Below are positions 53,101 through 64,000 of a stretch of DNA of 64,000 nucleotides, piece by piece (the first letter of the stretch is position 1; every line of letters begins with the position of its first letter). The stretch is taken from contig NZ_VWRN01000015.1 of the NCBI RefSeq assembly GCF_008632125.1, positions 85,370 to 149,369 of the forward strand, given 5' to 3'. The translations under genes and the position numbers were made by a program. Below the pieces are notes generated by a model that had not been told where the DNA came from, did no database searches, and was given only the letters and a program-made list of their open reading frames with translations. The stretch comes from Cupriavidus cauae. Lineage in GTDB: Bacteria; Pseudomonadota; Gammaproteobacteria; Burkholderiales; Burkholderiaceae.

Positions 53101-56100
53101 CCGTCGATTTCGGTGCGCAAGACCTGCGTGTTGACGAAGAAGCCGACCACGCCTTCGGTCTCGACCCGATTGCGATTGGCCACGGGGACGCCGACGCGCA
53201 GGTCGCGCTGACCGGTGTAGCGGTAGAGCAGGACCTGGAAGGCGGCCAGCAGCACGGTAAAGAGCGTGGTGTCGGCACGGCGCGCCAATGCCCTGAGCTG
53301 GGCTGACAGGCCAGTGTCGAGCGAGAACGAAACCGCGCCGCCGCGGTGACTCGGGACAGCCGGGCGCGGCCGGTCGGTCGGCAGTTCCAGCACGACGGTG
53401 CCATCGTCTGCCAGATGCGACTTCCAATAGCGCAGTTGCCGCTCCAGTTCGCCGGCCTCGAGCCACTGCTTCTGCCACGCCGCATAGTCGGCGTACTGGA
53501 TCGGCAGCGGCGCCAACTGCGCCGGCTGGCCGCTGACGAAGCCCGCATAGAGCCGCGCGAACTCGTCGATCACCACGTTCATCGACCAGCCGTCGGAGAC
53601 GATATGGTGCATGGTGACCAACAGGATGTGGTCGTCGTCGGCCAATCGCAGCAGGCGCACGCGCAGCAGCGGTCCTTGTTCGAGGTCGAACGGCGCTTGG
53701 GCCTCGGCGTCGACCAGCGACTGGACCGTGGCGTCGCGCTGCGTCGGATCGGTGTCGCGCAGATCGCTGATGGCGATCGGCAGGGGGGCGGGCGGATGGA
53801 TGCGCTGCACCGCCTGCTCGCCCCCCTGATGGAAGGTGGTGCGCAGGCTTTCGTGCCGCTCCACCAGCGCATCGAAGGTCCGCTGCAGCGCCGATCGATC
53901 GAGGTTGCCGCGCAGGCGTACCGCTCTTGGGATGTTGTACGCGGCGCTATTGCGGTTCCATTGCCACAGGAACCATAGCCGTTGCTGGGACCAGGACAAC
54001 GGGATCGCGGCGCTGCGATGGGCCCGGGCCGGAGTGCGATCCGCCGTCGCTGACGAAGACGAAGACGAGGCGCCGTTCTGATTCGTCGCGATCGCCTGCG
54101 CAAGGTCGCCCAGTACCGGGTTGGCAAACACCTGCTTGGGCAACAGCTTGTGACCGGCCTTCTTCAGGCGGGCGATCAGCTTCAGCGACAGGATTGAATC
54201 GCCACCAAGCTCGAAGAAATTGTCGGTGGCGCCGACGCGCTCGACGCCAAGGACTTCTTGCCAGACCTGCGCGAGCAGGGTTTCGATCTCGTTGCGCGGG
54301 GCGACGTAGCCTTGCGTCTCCCATACCGGAGCGGGCAGGGCGCGGCGGTCCAGCTTGCCGTTTGACGTGACCGGCAGGCGGTCGAGCGCGATGAGCTGTG
54401 CCGGGACCATGTGGTCGGGTAGTTGGGCCTTGAGCTGGGCTTTCAGTGTGACGGTATCCGTGCCGTTCAGCACGCAGTAGGCGACCAGCCGGTCCTCGTG
54501 GACGATCACGGCCGCGTCCTTGACACCGGCTTGCGATCGCAGCAGATGCGCGATTTCGCCGAGTTCTACGCGATAACCGCGGATCTTGACCTGTTCGTCC
54601 TGGCGGCCTAGGTATTCGATCCGGCCATCGGCGTCCTGCCTGACGCGGTCGCCGGTGCGGTACATCCGTGCCCCGGCGGTGAAGGGATCGGGGACGAAGC
54701 GCTCGGCGGTCAGCCCTGGGCGACCGAGGTAGCCGCGCGCCAGCTGCGGTCCGGCGATATAGAGTTCGCCGACGATGCCGGCGGGAACCGGGTTCAGGTC
54801 GGCGTCAAGCACATAGACGCGGGAGCCAGGCAACGGCGTGCCGGTCGGCAACTGCCGTTCGGGCAGGGCCACCGCTTCATGCGTCAGCACGCCGACCGTG
54901 GTTTCGGTCGGGCCGTAGTGATTGAACAGCCGACAGTGCGGCTTCAGGTCGCGGATCGTCCGAGCCAATTCGGCCGAGGTCGCTTCGCCGCCAAGAATCA
55001 GCGCCTGCTCGGGCAGGACGTCCGCGGGTTGCCGCGCTTGGAGCAATCCGCGCAGATGGCTCGGGACGATCTTGAGCACACCGACGCGGTGCCGGGCAAT
55101 GTACTCGGCGAAACGATCGGGATCGAAGCCCCGCTCGCGCGAAATCAGATGCAAGGTGCGGCCGCTGCAGAGGGCGCCGAACAGCACGGTATGGCCGAGG
55201 TCGGCGGCGGTGGTGGATACCATCGCCATCGAGGCATCGGCAGGCAACTGCAGCCGGTGCAGCACGCCGCAGACGTAATGCGCGAGCGCATCGTGGCTGA
55301 CCACCACACCCTTCGGGGTGCCGGTGGAGCCGGAGGTGTAGATCAGGTAAGCGGCCTGGCCGGGAAGTAGAGAGACCGAAGGCGCATCGCTGACCGGCGT
55401 CACCGAGGCCGGATCGATGCAATCGAACCCCGGCCCGAACTCCGGCACGGAGCCCGGCCCCGAGCCCACGACAACACTGGCTCCAGCGTCGTCCAATAGC
55501 TGGCGCAAGCGCTCGGCTGGCTGCGCCGGATCGAGCGGCACGCAAACTGCCCCGGCCTTCAGGATGCCAAGCAAGCCTGTAACGAACCCCAGCGAGCGCT
55601 CGACACAAAGTCCGACCCGCGTCTCCCGCCCAATGCCGCGTTCGGCCAGCGCCGCCGCGATGCCGTTGGCGATCCGATCGGTCTCCTCGCGCGTCAGCGT
55701 CTGATCCTCATATCGCAACGCCATCGCGGAAGGATCGGCCTCGACGCCGCGCCGCCAGGCAGCCAGGACATCCGGCAGCGCTCCGTCGACGGTTTCGGCA
55801 ACCAGCACGCCCCCGTCCCCGGCGATGCCGATCTGCCCGAGCCGTTGGTCGGGGTCGGCCAGCATACGTGCCAGCGCCTGTTCCATCCGGCCCAGCAACG
55901 CCGTGACGTCCCGGTCGGCGAAGCGGTCGCGCTGGTACGCGAGCGTCAGATGCAGGCGCTCGTCCATCGCCGCGATCAGGCTCAGCGGATAGTTATTGCG
56001 GCCGCTGATGACAAATTCAGCGCCTGCCTCCTTGACGGCGGCGCCCAGCAGGCGGATGTCGATCTCGCCCTGCCGCTGTTTCAGCGCGGCGTCGACGGGG

Positions 56101-57188
56101 TAGTTCTCGAACACCACGATGCTGTCGAACAACGCGCCGCCTTCGCCCGGGCGTGCCAGCCGCTGGATGTCCGGCAGCGGCATATGTTCGTGCTGCTGGT
56201 TCTCCACGGCCTGTTGCTGGATGGCGCGCCACCATTGCCGGACCGGCAGGTCGCTCGGCAGTCGCACACGCAGCGGAACCGTGTTGATGAACAGGCCGAC
56301 CATCGATTCGATGCCGAGGAAATTGCCGGAGCGGCCCGACACCGTGGTGCCGAACACCACGTCGCCGCCGCCGCCATGCCGTGCCAGTGTCCAGGCCCAC
56401 AGCCCTTGCACCAGCGTATTGACGGTGACGCCTGCCTGCCGCGCCAGCGTGCGCGCGGCTTCGCTGAGGGTGGGCGACAGCGACAGCTTCTGCTCCGCAT
56501 AGCCGGATCGCCCGACCTCCGGCGCACTGGCCGGCAACGGCGTTGGCACTTCCACATCCGCCAGTGCCTGCTGCCAGTAGCTGGCCGACGCCGCCTTGTC
56601 GCGCTGGCCCAGCCACTGCAGATAGGCGCTGAAGGGACGCGGCGCCGTGGCGGGCAGCGGCTGGCCGCGGCGCAGCGCCAGATACGACTGCAGGACATCG
56701 CTCAGCACCATGCCAACGCTCCAGCCGTCCATCGCGACATGATGGAAGGACCAGGCCAGCCACCAGCGCCGCGCCTCCACCTGGACCAGGCAGAGCCGAA
56801 GATCGGCGGCGCGGCGGAAGGGGAATCCGTCCTGCCGCTGCGCGCTGAGCCTGGCTTCGAGTTGCCGGCGCTGTTCGTCCGGCGGCATGCCGCGCCAATC
56901 GACCTGTTCCAGTTGAACGGGCCGCCGCTTGTACGCGATCTGCAGCGGCACGTCGCTCTCGCCCCAGATAAAGTCGCTGCGCAGGGCCTGATGCCGGTCG
57001 GCGGTCCATTGCCAGGCGCGGACGAAGTCGTCGATCGCCAGCTCGCCGCGAATGTCGAAGACGCGCTGATAGTGATAGGGGTCGCCGTCGCCGCGTTCCA
57101 GTGCGTGGAACAGGACGCCCTGCTGCAAGGCGGTCAGTGCCGCAATGCTCTCGATGTCCTGTTTGCGTCGTTCGGTGGCAGTCGTCAT
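50094..57188 (-). CDS. Nonribosomal peptide synthetase, C-A-T-C-A-T-TE
   Basis: 2364 residues from the ATG at 57188; the frame extends 40 codons into the preceding gene, but family C domains start here. Order: C1 about 10-445 (HHVAMDG near 148; expected to accept a D-configured donor because the preceding enzyme ends in an epimerase), A1 about 480-985, T1 with serine near 996 ([10 protein letters not shown]), C2 about 1060-1490 (HHIVSDG near 1193), A2 about 1510-2010, T2 with serine near 2050 ([10 protein letters not shown]), TE 2090-2360 with nucleophile in GWSLGG near 2178. Pocket residues of both A domains read D-L-T-K-I-G-H-V-G plus the invariant lysine, very near the aspartate code. The terminal TE releases the peptide. 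Confidence 0.96.
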   Translation of the reverse strand: MTTATERRKQDIESIAALTALQQGVLFHALERGDGDPYHYQRVFDIRGELAIDDFVRAWQWTADRHQALRSDFIWGESDVPLQIAYKRRPVQLEQVDWRGMPPDEQRRQLEARLSAQRQDGFPFRRAADLRLCLVQVEARRWWLAWSFHHVAMDGWSVGMVLSDVLQSYLALRRGQPLPATAPRPFSAYLQWLGQRDKAASASYWQQALADVEVPTPLPASAPEVGRSGYAEQKLSLSPTLSEAARTLARQAGVTVNTLVQGLWAWTLARHGGGGDVVFGTTVSGRSGNFLGIESMVGLFINTVPLRVRLPSDLPVRQWWRAIQQQAVENQQHEHMPLPDIQRLARPGEGGALFDSIVVFENYPVDAALKQRQGEIDIRLLGAAVKEAGAEFVISGRNNYPLSLIAAMDERLHLTLAYQRDRFADRDVTALLGRMEQALARMLADPDQRLGQIGIAGDGGVLVAETVDGALPDVLAAWRRGVEADPSAMALRYEDQTLTREETDRIANGIAAALAERGIGRETRVGLCVERSLGFVTGLLGILKAGAVCVPLDPAQPAERLRQLLDDAGASVVVGSGPGSVPEFGPGFDCIDPASVTPVSDAPSVSLLPGQAAYLIYTSGSTGTPKGVVVSHDALAHYVCGVLHRLQLPADASMAMVSTTAADLGHTVLFGALCSGRTLHLISRERGFDPDRFAEYIARHRVGVLKIVPSHLRGLLQARQPADVLPEQALILGGEATSAELARTIRDLKPHCRLFNHYGPTETTVGVLTHEAVALPERQLPTGTPLPGSRVYVLDADLNPVPAGIVGELYIAGPQLARGYLGRPGLTAERFVPDPFTAGARMYRTGDRVRQDADGRIEYLGRQDEQVKIRGYRVELGEIAHLLRSQAGVKDAAVIVHEDRLVAYCVLNGTDTVTLKAQLKAQLPDHMVPAQLIALDRLPVTSNGKLDRRALPAPVWETQGYVAPRNEIETLLAQVWQEVLGVERVGATDNFFELGGDSILSLKLIARLKKAGHKLLPKQVFANPVLGDLAQAIATNQNGASSSSSSATADRTPARAHRSAAIPLSWSQQRLWFLWQWNRNSAAYNIPRAVRLRGNLDRSALQRTFDALVERHESLRTTFHQGGEQAVQRIHPPAPLPIAISDLRDTDPTQRDATVQSLVDAEAQAPFDLEQGPLLRVRLLRLADDDHILLVTMHHIVSDGWSMNVVIDEFARLYAGFVSGQPAQLAPLPIQYADYAAWQKQWLEAGELERQLRYWKSHLADDGTVVLELPTDRPRPAVPSHRGGAVSFSLDTGLSAQLRALARRADTTLFTVLLAAFQVLLYRYTGQRDLRVGVPVANRNRVETEGVVGFFVNTQVLRTEIDGGMAFDAVLARARESVLQAQAHQELPFEQLVEALQPERDPSRNPLFQVMLNHQRRDRSIAQRLPGLQLEPVERSVRSTKVDLSLDTQEDQTGAVFGAMGYACDLFDHRTVERMLAHYLGVLEQMAAGLGLRVGEFVLNGGDEERGEGRLIGEAGASRPVDVLTAWRRSVVEDAPAVALRYEDQTLTRGETDRIANGIAAALAERGIGREMRVGLCVGRSPGFVTGLLGILKAGAVCVPLDPAQPAERLRQLLDDAGASVVVGSGPGSVPEFGPGFGPGFDCIDPTSVTPVDDAPSVSLLPGQAAYLIYTSGSTGTPKGVVVSHDALAHYVCGVLHRLQLPADASMAMVSTTAADLGHTVLFGALCSGRTLHLISRERGFDPDRFAEYMARHRVGVLKIVPSHLRGLLQARQPADVLPEQALILGGEATSAELARTIRGLKPHCRLFNHYGPTETTVGVLTHEAVTVPERQLPTGTPLPGSRVYVLDADLNPVPAGIVGELYIAGPQLARGYLGRPGLTAERFVPDPFTAGARMYRTGDRVRQDAAGRIEYLGRQDEQVKIRGYRVELGEIAHLLRSQAGVKDAAVIVHEDRLVAYCVLDGTDTVTLKTQLKAQLPDHMVPAQIIALDRLPVTPNGKLDRRALPAPVWETQGYIAPRNEIETLLAQVWQEVLGVDQVGIHDNFFELGGHSLLCLQVLTRLRATTGAGLAIELRHLMEHQTIASLCQVLGGAGSAQHRPVPLNRSAAETPPLFCVHASFGNVFDYTPLARALEGACKVHGLACPPVDTFDSLEHLAHLHVKAIRAVQPTGPYRLLGWSLGGALAARMAAILEDAGETVAFLGLVDSLVPRQGTAPVRQRGSIDELHAYLLQLFPQLANSGFADELTRAQAEMQGPELVEHLIRRAFALAGGAEQAGPDELSRMFATAERLRELSHDMSLQALQVAPTCWWAADRAEDDMERLVALLERQPAYSQRVAATHLGIVRAPAFIEGLRDRLEAVPANG

Positions 57189-57255
57189 GGTGATCGGATT
57201 CAAAGGCAGCAAGCGGTATGGAGCTCGTTTCAGAGCTCGCATTTGGGAGCACGGT

Positions 57256-60200
57256 TTAGAGCACGTTATCGAGCAGCGCGTCGAGCGCGTCCTGGTCGAT
57301 CTGGACATTGACCAGGTCGGATGGCGTCATGCCGTGGTTGTCGTGACAGAGGCAGTGCTCGATGACGGCTTCCAGTTCGCGACGGAGTGCATCGCCCAGG
57401 CGCTCGATGGTGGCGGGCTCGAACTGTTTGCAGCTATAGCCGAGTTTCAACACCAGCTCGGCGCCGAATACCTGGCCATTGATGGTCAGCGCGTTGCCGA
57501 GCGGGGCCTGGGCATCGCGGCTGGCCCCGCTCGGTTCGTCGGCCATGGCGAAGTCGGCGTCCTCGCCCGCGGTCTGGTCGAATTGCCCCAGATAGTTGAA
57601 CGTGATGCGCGGCTCGGCGCGGCGGGCCAGCTCCGACCGGATCTCCGCGGGGCCCAGATGACGCAGCAGGCCATAGCCGATGCCGTTGTCGGGGATCGCG
57701 CGCAAGGTCTCCTTGACCTGCTTGATGGTGTCGCCGATATCCGGCGCGACGGGCAGCACCACGGGGAACACCGTGGTGAACCAGCCCACCGTGCGGCTGA
57801 TGTCGACCGAATCGGAAAGCGCTTCCCGTCCATGCCCTTCCAGCTGGATCGCGACACGCGGCCGTTGCGTCCATGTGCCAACGGCACGGGCGACGGCGGT
57901 CAGCAGCAGGTCGTTGATGCGGGTGCGATAGGCGCCGTGCGCTTGTTGCAACAGTTGCGTGGTTCGCGCCGCGTCCAGGCGGATCGTGTGCTGGCGCCCG
58001 TCGATGGCAAGCGCCGGTTCGTCGTGATCGGGTTCCAGCGCCGGCACGTCGGGCTGCGATAGCCAGTAGTCCGCCTGCTGCCGCAGGGCGTCCCCATTGG
58101 CGTGCGCCGCCAAGGTCTGCCCCCACGTCTTGTACGACGCGGTCTTGGGCGCAAGGACGATGGCTTCACCTTGCCGTGCGAGGCGATACGCCTGCTGCAG
58201 GTCTTCCATCAGGATCCGCCATGACACCCCATCGACCACCAGATGGTGCACGGCGAGCAGCAGCCGCTCGCTGCCGTCGGCCAGTCGCAGGTGCAGCGCG
58301 CGCAGCAACGGGCCCTGTTCGAGGTTCAAGCTCCGTTGGGCATCGCTGCAACGGTCCGTGATGGTGGCGAAGTTGGCCACCTCCTCGTGCCGCAGCAGGT
58401 CATGATCCTCGTGCTCGGCGTAATGCTGTTGCCATTGGCCGTCGCACTGTCGATAGCGCAGGCGCAAGGCATCGTGATGGGCGACGAGGGCCTGAAGCGC
58501 CTGGCGTAGCGCTGCCTGGTCGATCGGTGCAAGAGGCTTCAGCAGTACCGACTGGTTCCAATGATGGCGATTCGGCATCGGCGTCTCGAAGAACCATCGT
58601 TGAATCGGCAGCAGCGGCACTTCGCCCGTTGGTTTGTCTTCGACGGGCCGTTCCGTGTCCTCGCGCGTCGCCGCCCGGGCCAGCGCCTGCACGGTCTGAT
58701 GCAGGAACAGGTCCTTGGGCGTGAAGCGCAGGCCAAGGCGTCGCGCCTTGCTGACGGCCTGGATCGACAGGATCGAGTCGCCGCCGAGCTCGAAGAAGTT
58801 GTCGGTGATGCCGACTCGCTCTACGCCAAGGACCTCCTGCCAGACCTGAGTCAGCTTGGCCTCGACCTCGTTGCTCGCGGCGACGTAGCCCTGCACCTCC
58901 CACACCGGCTCCGGAAGCGCCCGGCGGTCGAGCTTGCCGTTCGGGGTGACCGGCAGCTGGTTCAGCGGCATGATCTGCGCCGGCACCATGTAGGGCGGCA
59001 GGACGTTCTCGAGATATGCCCGGAGCCGCGCCGGGACCTCCACCTCGCCGTGGTCTGGCACAACGTAAGCGACCAGCTGTTTGCCACTTGGACCATCGTG
59101 GGCCACGACCACCGCTTCCCGCACGGTGGCGTGGGCGCGCAGGCGCGCCTCGATCTCGCCGAGTTCGATGCGATAGCCGCGGATCTTGACCTGATGGTCG
59201 AGCCGGCCGACGTATTCGATGCTGCCGTCGCGGCAGCGCCGGACCAGATCGCCGGTGCGGTACATGCGCGCGCCGGCGGTGAACGGGTCCGGGATGAAGC
59301 GTTCGGCGGTCAGTCCCGGTTTGCCGACATAGCCGCGCGCCAGGCCGTGGCCGCCGATATACAACTCGCCGGCCACGCCTACCGGCACCGGATTCAGATC
59401 CGCGTCGAGCACGTAGGCGGTGCGGTCGCCCACCGGTCGGCCGATCGGCACGTATGCGCTCGGGCAATCGGTGTCGCGCGGCCCGACCCAAGCCAGCGGC
59501 GTGACCACGGCCTCGGTCGGTCCGTAGCCGTTGATCAGCGTGCCGGCCTGGAACTTCTGCTTGATGCGAGCCAAGGCCTCGCGCGACATCGCTTCGCCGC
59601 CGAAGGAAAGCAGGCGCAGCGGCACCGGTTCGGTGGCCGCCTCGGCCAGTCGCAGCAGGTACGCAGGCGGGAAGCCGGCATTGGTGACGCCTTCGCGCGC
59701 GATCACTTCGAGAGTCTGCTCGGCGCTCCACAGGGCGTCGTCGCGCAGCACCAACTGGGCGCCGGCGATCAGCGGTACCAGCCAGCGTTCGTGGGCCCCA
59801 TCGAAATTGAACGACAGGAAGTGCAACTCCCGGTCATCCGGTCCCATGCCGTATTGCTCGACGGTGGCGTGGCAGTGCATTGCCAGGGGGCCGTGTTCGA
59901 CGGCGACGCCCTTGGGCGTGCCGGTGGAGCCGGAGGTGTAGATGAGATAGGCGAGCTGGCGAGGATCGACGGTCGGCAGTTGCACCGCCTCCGGTTCACC
60001 AACGTCTTCCATGACGATGACCGGCAGGGTGGTATCGATGCGGCCGGCCAGCGCCTGGGACGTCAGAACGAGCTTGACCCTGGCGTCCTGCAGCAACTGA
60101 TCGATACGGGCGCGCGGCAGTTCCGGGTCCAGCGGCAGGTAGGCGGCGCCGGCCTTCAGCGTAGCGAGCAAACGCACGATCAGGTCTGGGCTGCGGTCGA

Positions 60201-61890
60201 GCACCACGCCAACGACGGTTTCCGGGCCCGCACTGGCTGCATGCAGGGCGTAGGCAAGACGTGTGGCGCTGGCATCGAGTTCGCCGTAGCTGACCGCGCG
60301 TTCGCCGCAACGCAGCGCAATGGCATCAGGGCGCTGTGCCGCCTGACGCGCGATGGCGACGTGGACGGGATCCGCAGCCGAGTAGCGGCGATCGGCGACA
60401 TTCCAGTCGGTCAGCTGGTGTCGCTCGTCCGCAAGCAGCAGCGGGATCGCGGCGATGGCGATCGCCGGTTCCTCCGCCACGGCGCGTAACACGCCGACAT
60501 AGTGCCGCTGCAAACGCTCGACCGTATCGTGCTCGAACAGATCGGCGGCATAGCCGAACACGCCGCTGAGGGCGCCATGCTCGTCCTCCTGCGTATCGAG
60601 CGCCAGATCGACCTTGGCCGCGTTGGCGGTACGCTCGACTTTCTCCAGCACCAGACCGGGCAGGCGATCCAGCGCGCGCAGGTCGCGCCGCTGATGGTTC
60701 AGCATGACCTGGAACAAGGGGTTGTGCGACAGGTTTCGCTCGGGCTGCAGCGCCTCGACCAACTGCTCGAACGGCAGTTCCTGATGCGCCTGCGCTTGCA
60801 GCACGGACTCGCGAGCGCGGGCGAGCACCGCGTCAAACGCCATGCTGCCGTCGATTTCCGTGCGAAGGACCTGCGTGTTGACGATGAAGCCGACCACGCC
60901 CTCGGTCTCGACGCGATTGCGATTGGCCACGGGGACGCCGACGCGCAGGTCGCGCTGACCGGTGTAGCGGTAGAGCAGGACCTGGAAGGCGGCCAGCAGT
61001 ACGGTAAAGACGGTGGTGTCCGCACTGCGGGCCAGCGTACGGAGCTTCGACGACAGTTCGGCGTCGAGCGAAAACGAAACCGCGCCGCCGCGATGGCTTG
61101 GCACCGCAGGACGCGGCCGGTCGGTCGGCAGTTCCAGCACCACGGTGCCATCGTCGGCCAGATGCGACTTCCAGTAGCTTAGTTGCCGCTCCAGTTCGCC
61201 GGCCTCGAGCCACTGCTTCTGCCACGCCGCATAGTCGGCGTACTGGATCGGCAGCGGCGCCAACTGCGCCGGCTGGCCGCTGACGAAGCCCGCATAGAGC
61301 CGCGCGAACTCGTCGATCACCACGTTCATGGACCAGCCGTCGGAGACGATATGGTGCATGGTGACCAGCAGGATATGGTCGTCGTCGGCCAATCGCAGCA
61401 GGCGCACGCGCAGCAGCGGTCCTTGTTCGAGGTCGAACGGCGCCTGGGCCTCGGCGTCGACCTGCGATTGCACAGCAGCGTCGCGCTGTGCCGGATCTGT
61501 GTCGCGCAGATCGGTGATGGCGATCGGCAGGGGCTGAGGCGCGTGAATCCGTTGCACCGCCTGCTCGCCCTCCTGATGGAAGGTGGTGCGCAGGCTTTCG
61601 TGCCGCTCCACCAGCGCATAGAAGGTCCGCTGCAGTGACGACCGATCGAGCGCGCCGCGTAGTCGCACGGCGCGCGGAATGTTGTACAGGCCGCTGTCCC
61701 GCTCGAGCTGCCACAGGAACCATAGCCGCTGCTGCGCATACGACAACGCGGCCTCGCTGCGTCCACGCGCCGCGATGGGCAGTCGGCCGAAATCCATGCC
61801 GCGGGCCTTCAGTTCGGCAATGAATCGCTGCTGCCCCTCGGGCGACAGACTGGCGAACCGTTGTGCGAGGCGGAGTTTGTCAACGCTCAT
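57256..61890 (-). CDS. Nonribosomal peptide synthetase, C-A-T-E
   Basis: 1544 residues from the ATG at 61890, overlapping the upstream NRPS gene by 4 bp. A 40-residue N-terminal helical lead ([20 protein letters not shown]) may dock to the previous enzyme. C about 45-480 (HHIVSDG near 180), A about 500-1000, T serine near 1038 ([10 protein letters not shown]), epimerase about 1090-1520 with [13 protein letters not shown] near 1210 and [20 protein letters not shown]. Pocket residues read D-G-E-G-S-G-G-V-T plus lysine; the glutamate at position 239 is what basic residues need, so (hydroxy)ornithine or a similar diamino acid is likely, delivered as the D form. The next NRPS starts 68 bp downstream. 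Confidence 0.95.
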   Translation of the reverse strand: MSVDKLRLAQRFASLSPEGQQRFIAELKARGMDFGRLPIAARGRSEAALSYAQQRLWFLWQLERDSGLYNIPRAVRLRGALDRSSLQRTFYALVERHESLRTTFHQEGEQAVQRIHAPQPLPIAITDLRDTDPAQRDAAVQSQVDAEAQAPFDLEQGPLLRVRLLRLADDDHILLVTMHHIVSDGWSMNVVIDEFARLYAGFVSGQPAQLAPLPIQYADYAAWQKQWLEAGELERQLSYWKSHLADDGTVVLELPTDRPRPAVPSHRGGAVSFSLDAELSSKLRTLARSADTTVFTVLLAAFQVLLYRYTGQRDLRVGVPVANRNRVETEGVVGFIVNTQVLRTEIDGSMAFDAVLARARESVLQAQAHQELPFEQLVEALQPERNLSHNPLFQVMLNHQRRDLRALDRLPGLVLEKVERTANAAKVDLALDTQEDEHGALSGVFGYAADLFEHDTVERLQRHYVGVLRAVAEEPAIAIAAIPLLLADERHQLTDWNVADRRYSAADPVHVAIARQAAQRPDAIALRCGERAVSYGELDASATRLAYALHAASAGPETVVGVVLDRSPDLIVRLLATLKAGAAYLPLDPELPRARIDQLLQDARVKLVLTSQALAGRIDTTLPVIVMEDVGEPEAVQLPTVDPRQLAYLIYTSGSTGTPKGVAVEHGPLAMHCHATVEQYGMGPDDRELHFLSFNFDGAHERWLVPLIAGAQLVLRDDALWSAEQTLEVIAREGVTNAGFPPAYLLRLAEAATEPVPLRLLSFGGEAMSREALARIKQKFQAGTLINGYGPTEAVVTPLAWVGPRDTDCPSAYVPIGRPVGDRTAYVLDADLNPVPVGVAGELYIGGHGLARGYVGKPGLTAERFIPDPFTAGARMYRTGDLVRRCRDGSIEYVGRLDHQVKIRGYRIELGEIEARLRAHATVREAVVVAHDGPSGKQLVAYVVPDHGEVEVPARLRAYLENVLPPYMVPAQIMPLNQLPVTPNGKLDRRALPEPVWEVQGYVAASNEVEAKLTQVWQEVLGVERVGITDNFFELGGDSILSIQAVSKARRLGLRFTPKDLFLHQTVQALARAATREDTERPVEDKPTGEVPLLPIQRWFFETPMPNRHHWNQSVLLKPLAPIDQAALRQALQALVAHHDALRLRYRQCDGQWQQHYAEHEDHDLLRHEEVANFATITDRCSDAQRSLNLEQGPLLRALHLRLADGSERLLLAVHHLVVDGVSWRILMEDLQQAYRLARQGEAIVLAPKTASYKTWGQTLAAHANGDALRQQADYWLSQPDVPALEPDHDEPALAIDGRQHTIRLDAARTTQLLQQAHGAYRTRINDLLLTAVARAVGTWTQRPRVAIQLEGHGREALSDSVDISRTVGWFTTVFPVVLPVAPDIGDTIKQVKETLRAIPDNGIGYGLLRHLGPAEIRSELARRAEPRITFNYLGQFDQTAGEDADFAMADEPSGASRDAQAPLGNALTINGQVFGAELVLKLGYSCKQFEPATIERLGDALRRELEAVIEHCLCHDNHGMTPSDLVNVQIDQDALDALLDNVL

Positions 61891-64000
61891 GCTTCTGTCT
61901 CCAGCGTGTCCAGCCACGCGTCCATGTCGGCCCAGCCTTCGGCTTCGGCCGCCTTCTCTTGCTTGTGCTGAAGGCCATTCGACGATTCGATGCTGGCTGC
62001 CATTTCGGCGAGCGTCGCCGATTCGAAGTAGACGCGTAGCGGGACCGGCACCGACAGACGGGCGTTGACCAGCGCCGCCAGCCGCGTGACCAGCAGGGAA
62101 TGGCCGCCGAGTTCGAAAAAGTTGTCGCGGATGCCGACCTGCTCGACGCCAAGGACTTCTTGCCAGACCTGCGCCAGCAGGGTTTCGATCTCGTTGCGCG
62201 GGGCGACGTAGCCCTGGGTTTCCCAGACCGGGGCGGGCAGGGCGCGACGATCGAGCTTGCCGTTTGGCGTGACCGGCAGGCGGTCCAGCGCGATCAGTTG
62301 CGCCGGGACCATGTGGTCGGGAAGTTGGGCCTTCAGTTCGGTCTTTAGCGTGGCGGAATCCGTGCCGTCCAGCACGCAATAGGCGACCAGACGGTCCTCA
62401 TGGACGATCACGGCGGCGTCCTTGACACCGGCTTGCGACCGCAGCAGATGCGCGATTTCGCCCAACTCGACCCGGTAGCCGCGGATCTTGACCTGTTCGT
62501 CCTGGCGGCCAAGGTATTCGATCCGGCCATCGGCGTCCTGCCTGACGCGGTCGCCGGTGCGGTACATCCTTGCACCGGCGGTGAAGGGATCGGGGACGAA
62601 GCGCTCGGCGGTCAGTCCCGGGCGACCGAGGTAGCCGCGCGCCAGCTGCGGTCCGGCGATATAGAGTTCGCCGACGATGCCGGCGGGCACCGGGTTCAGG
62701 TCGGCGTCAAGCACATAGACGCGTGAGCCCGGCAGCGGGGTGCCGGTCGGCAACTGGCGTTCGGGCAGGGCCACCGCTTCATGCGTCAGCACGCCGACCG
62801 TGGTCTCCGTCGGGCCGTAATGGTTGAACAGCCGGCATTGCCGCTTCAGGTCGCGGATCGTCCGAGCCAGTTCGGCCGAGGTAGCCTCGCCGCCAAGAAT
62901 CAGCGCCTCTTCGGGCAGGACGTCGGCAGGCTGCCGCGCCTGCAGCAATCCGCGCAGATGGCTGGGTACGATCTTGAGCACGCCGACGCGGTGCCGCGAC
63001 ATGTACTCGGCGAAACGATCGGGATCGAAGCCCCGCTCGCGCGAGATCAGATGCAAGGTGCGGCCGCTGCAGAGGGCGCCGAACAGCACGGTATGGCCGA
63101 GATCGGCGGCGGTAGTCGAGACCATCGCCATCGAGGCGTCCGCAGTCAACTGCAGCCGGTGCAGCACGCCGGAGACGTAATGCGCGAGCGCATCGTGGCT
63201 GACCACCACGCCCTTGGGGGTGCCGGTGGAGCCGGAGGTGTAGATCAAGTAAGCGGCTTGCCCCGGAAGCAACGAGACGGAAGGCGCATCGTCGACCGGC
63301 GTCACGGATGCCGGATCGATGCAATCGAAGCCCGGCCCGAACTCCGGTCCGAACTCCGGCACGGAGCCGGGCACCGAGCCGACGACAACACCGGCGCCGG
63401 CGTCGTCCAATAGCTGGCGCAAGCGTTCGGCTGGCTGCGCCGGATCGAGCGGCACGCACACCGCCCCGGCCTTCAGGATGCCAAGCAGTCCGGTGACGAA
63501 TGCAGGAGAGCGTTCGACACAAAGCCCAACCCGCGTCTCGCGCCCAATGCCGCGTGCGGCCAGCGCCGCCGCGATGCCATTGGCGATCCGATCGGTCTCG
63601 CCGCGCGTCAGCGTTTGCTCCTCATATCGCAGCGCCATCGCGGAAGGGTCGGCGGCGACATTGCGCTGCCAGGCGGCCAACACATCGGCAGCTCCGGTGT
63701 CCTGCGCGTTGCCCACCAGCTTTCCGTCCTCTGCGCTGGCAAACTGCAATTCGCCAACACGAGCGTCCGGCGCCGCGGCGATCTGCTCGAGCACGGCTAC
63801 ATAGTGCCGCTGCAATTGCTGGACGGTCGCCTGCGAAAAGAGATCGCACTGGTAGCTGCAACCGATTTCGAGGGTGGCACCGGCCGAGATCACCAGCGTC
63901 AGCGGATAGTTGGTAGTCGCCGCATGGCTGACCTCGCCGAGCTTCAGGCCGTTCTGCTCGCGCTGGCGCAGTGCCGCATCGACCGGGTAGTTCTCGAACA
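61887..64000 (-). CDS. Nonribosomal peptide synthetase, (C)-A-T end (5' part beyond the window)
   Basis: The frame is open to the right edge; 704 codons are visible. It begins in the last part of a condensation domain ([15 protein letters not shown]), then a full A domain (coordinates about 63690-62230) and a T domain ([11 protein letters not shown], serine codon near 62097), and ends with an acidic helical tail ([19 protein letters not shown]) suitable for docking to the next enzyme. Pocket residues again read D-L-T-K-I-G-H-V-G, i.e. aspartate. The gene is upstream of the C-A-T-E gene in the same operon. A fatty-acid-loading or further module probably lies beyond the edge. Confidence 0.95.
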   Translation of the reverse strand, partial: FENYPVDAALRQREQNGLKLGEVSHAATTNYPLTLVISAGATLEIGCSYQCDLFSQATVQQLQRHYVAVLEQIAAAPDARVGELQFASAEDGKLVGNAQDTGAADVLAAWQRNVAADPSAMALRYEEQTLTRGETDRIANGIAAALAARGIGRETRVGLCVERSPAFVTGLLGILKAGAVCVPLDPAQPAERLRQLLDDAGAGVVVGSVPGSVPEFGPEFGPGFDCIDPASVTPVDDAPSVSLLPGQAAYLIYTSGSTGTPKGVVVSHDALAHYVSGVLHRLQLTADASMAMVSTTAADLGHTVLFGALCSGRTLHLISRERGFDPDRFAEYMSRHRVGVLKIVPSHLRGLLQARQPADVLPEEALILGGEATSAELARTIRDLKRQCRLFNHYGPTETTVGVLTHEAVALPERQLPTGTPLPGSRVYVLDADLNPVPAGIVGELYIAGPQLARGYLGRPGLTAERFVPDPFTAGARMYRTGDRVRQDADGRIEYLGRQDEQVKIRGYRVELGEIAHLLRSQAGVKDAAVIVHEDRLVAYCVLDGTDSATLKTELKAQLPDHMVPAQLIALDRLPVTPNGKLDRRALPAPVWETQGYVAPRNEIETLLAQVWQEVLGVEQVGIRDNFFELGGHSLLVTRLAALVNARLSVPVPLRVYFESATLAEMAASIESSNGLQHKQEKAAEAEGWADMDAWLDTLETEA

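Noticed and set aside
58561..60489. 642-codon open frame on the plus strand opposite the NRPS
   Set aside because: Antisense to a conserved adenylation domain; composition is shadow-like (R, Q, D, H, G) with no recognisable motif.

Overview
The window looks like chromosomal DNA of a high-GC betaproteobacterium of the Burkholderiales. Cupriavidus or a close relative is most likely: there is a Bug-type tricarboxylate-binding protein, a cyoABCD operon followed by SURF1 and a RegBA pair, many acyl-CoA enzymes, and a hydroxamate/beta-hydroxyaspartate-type siderophore locus. This placement rests on gene content and GC-rich codon use only; no search was run.

Layout. 1-3.2 kb: end of an MlrC-like protein, a DUF3597-like protein and a chemoreceptor. 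3.4-6.7 kb: a Bug protein, muconate cycloisomerase (catB) and its divergent CatR/BenM-type regulator, with a perfect ATAC-N7-GTAT operator between catB and catR. 6.7-9.3 kb: a second LysR regulator divergent from a glutathione S-transferase, then aquaporin Z. 9.6-10.9 kb: a small accessory island with an Abi-family (HEPN, RxxxxH) protein and, divergent from it, a predicted ~115-nt structured RNA with its own promoter and terminator, then an 82-residue orphan protein. 11-15.2 kb: a hybrid histidine kinase with two receivers, and an MFS transporter. 15.4-22.5 kb: cyoABCD, SURF1 and RegB/RegA-like redox sensor and regulator, tightly packed. 22.5-26.4 kb: 14-bp tandem repeats, a VOC-fold protein, an acyl-CoA synthetase and a fused double-TetR regulator. 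26.5-32.4 kb: a complete peptide-type ABC importer. 32.7-42.6 kb: two acyl-CoA dehydrogenases on the minus strand, divergent from two alpha/beta-hydrolase-fold proteins (one lacking its nucleophile), an MFS carrier, a fatty-acyl-CoA ligase and a FadB/FadJ-like bifunctional enzyme. Together these resemble uptake and beta-oxidation of an esterified or fatty-acid-like substrate.

42.8-64 kb (continuing past the right edge) is a siderophore cluster: SyrP-like aspartate hydroxylase, phosphopantetheinyl transferase, type II thioesterase and MbtH-like protein in one minus-strand operon; ornithine N-hydroxylase; hydroxyornithine acyltransferase; PepSY ferric-reductase-like membrane protein; and three NRPS genes. 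The NRPS order is (C)-A-T, then C-A-T-E, then C-A-T-C-A-T-TE. Three of the four visible adenylation domains are almost identical and read as aspartate-specific. The fourth, in the epimerising module, has an acidic pocket residue expected for a basic amino acid such as (hydroxy)ornithine. Three promoters match the TAAAT-N16-CGT pattern of PvdS/OrbS-type iron-starvation sigma factors, and a near-perfect Fur-like palindrome precedes the PepSY gene. The sigma factor, receptor and exporter genes are presumably beyond the right edge.

A recurring feature is short tandem repeats, both between genes and in frame inside genes (catR-like regulator, oppC-like permease, an acyl-CoA dehydrogenase, the phosphopantetheinyl transferase and the NRPS adenylation domains). 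No tRNA, rRNA, insertion sequence or CRISPR array was seen.
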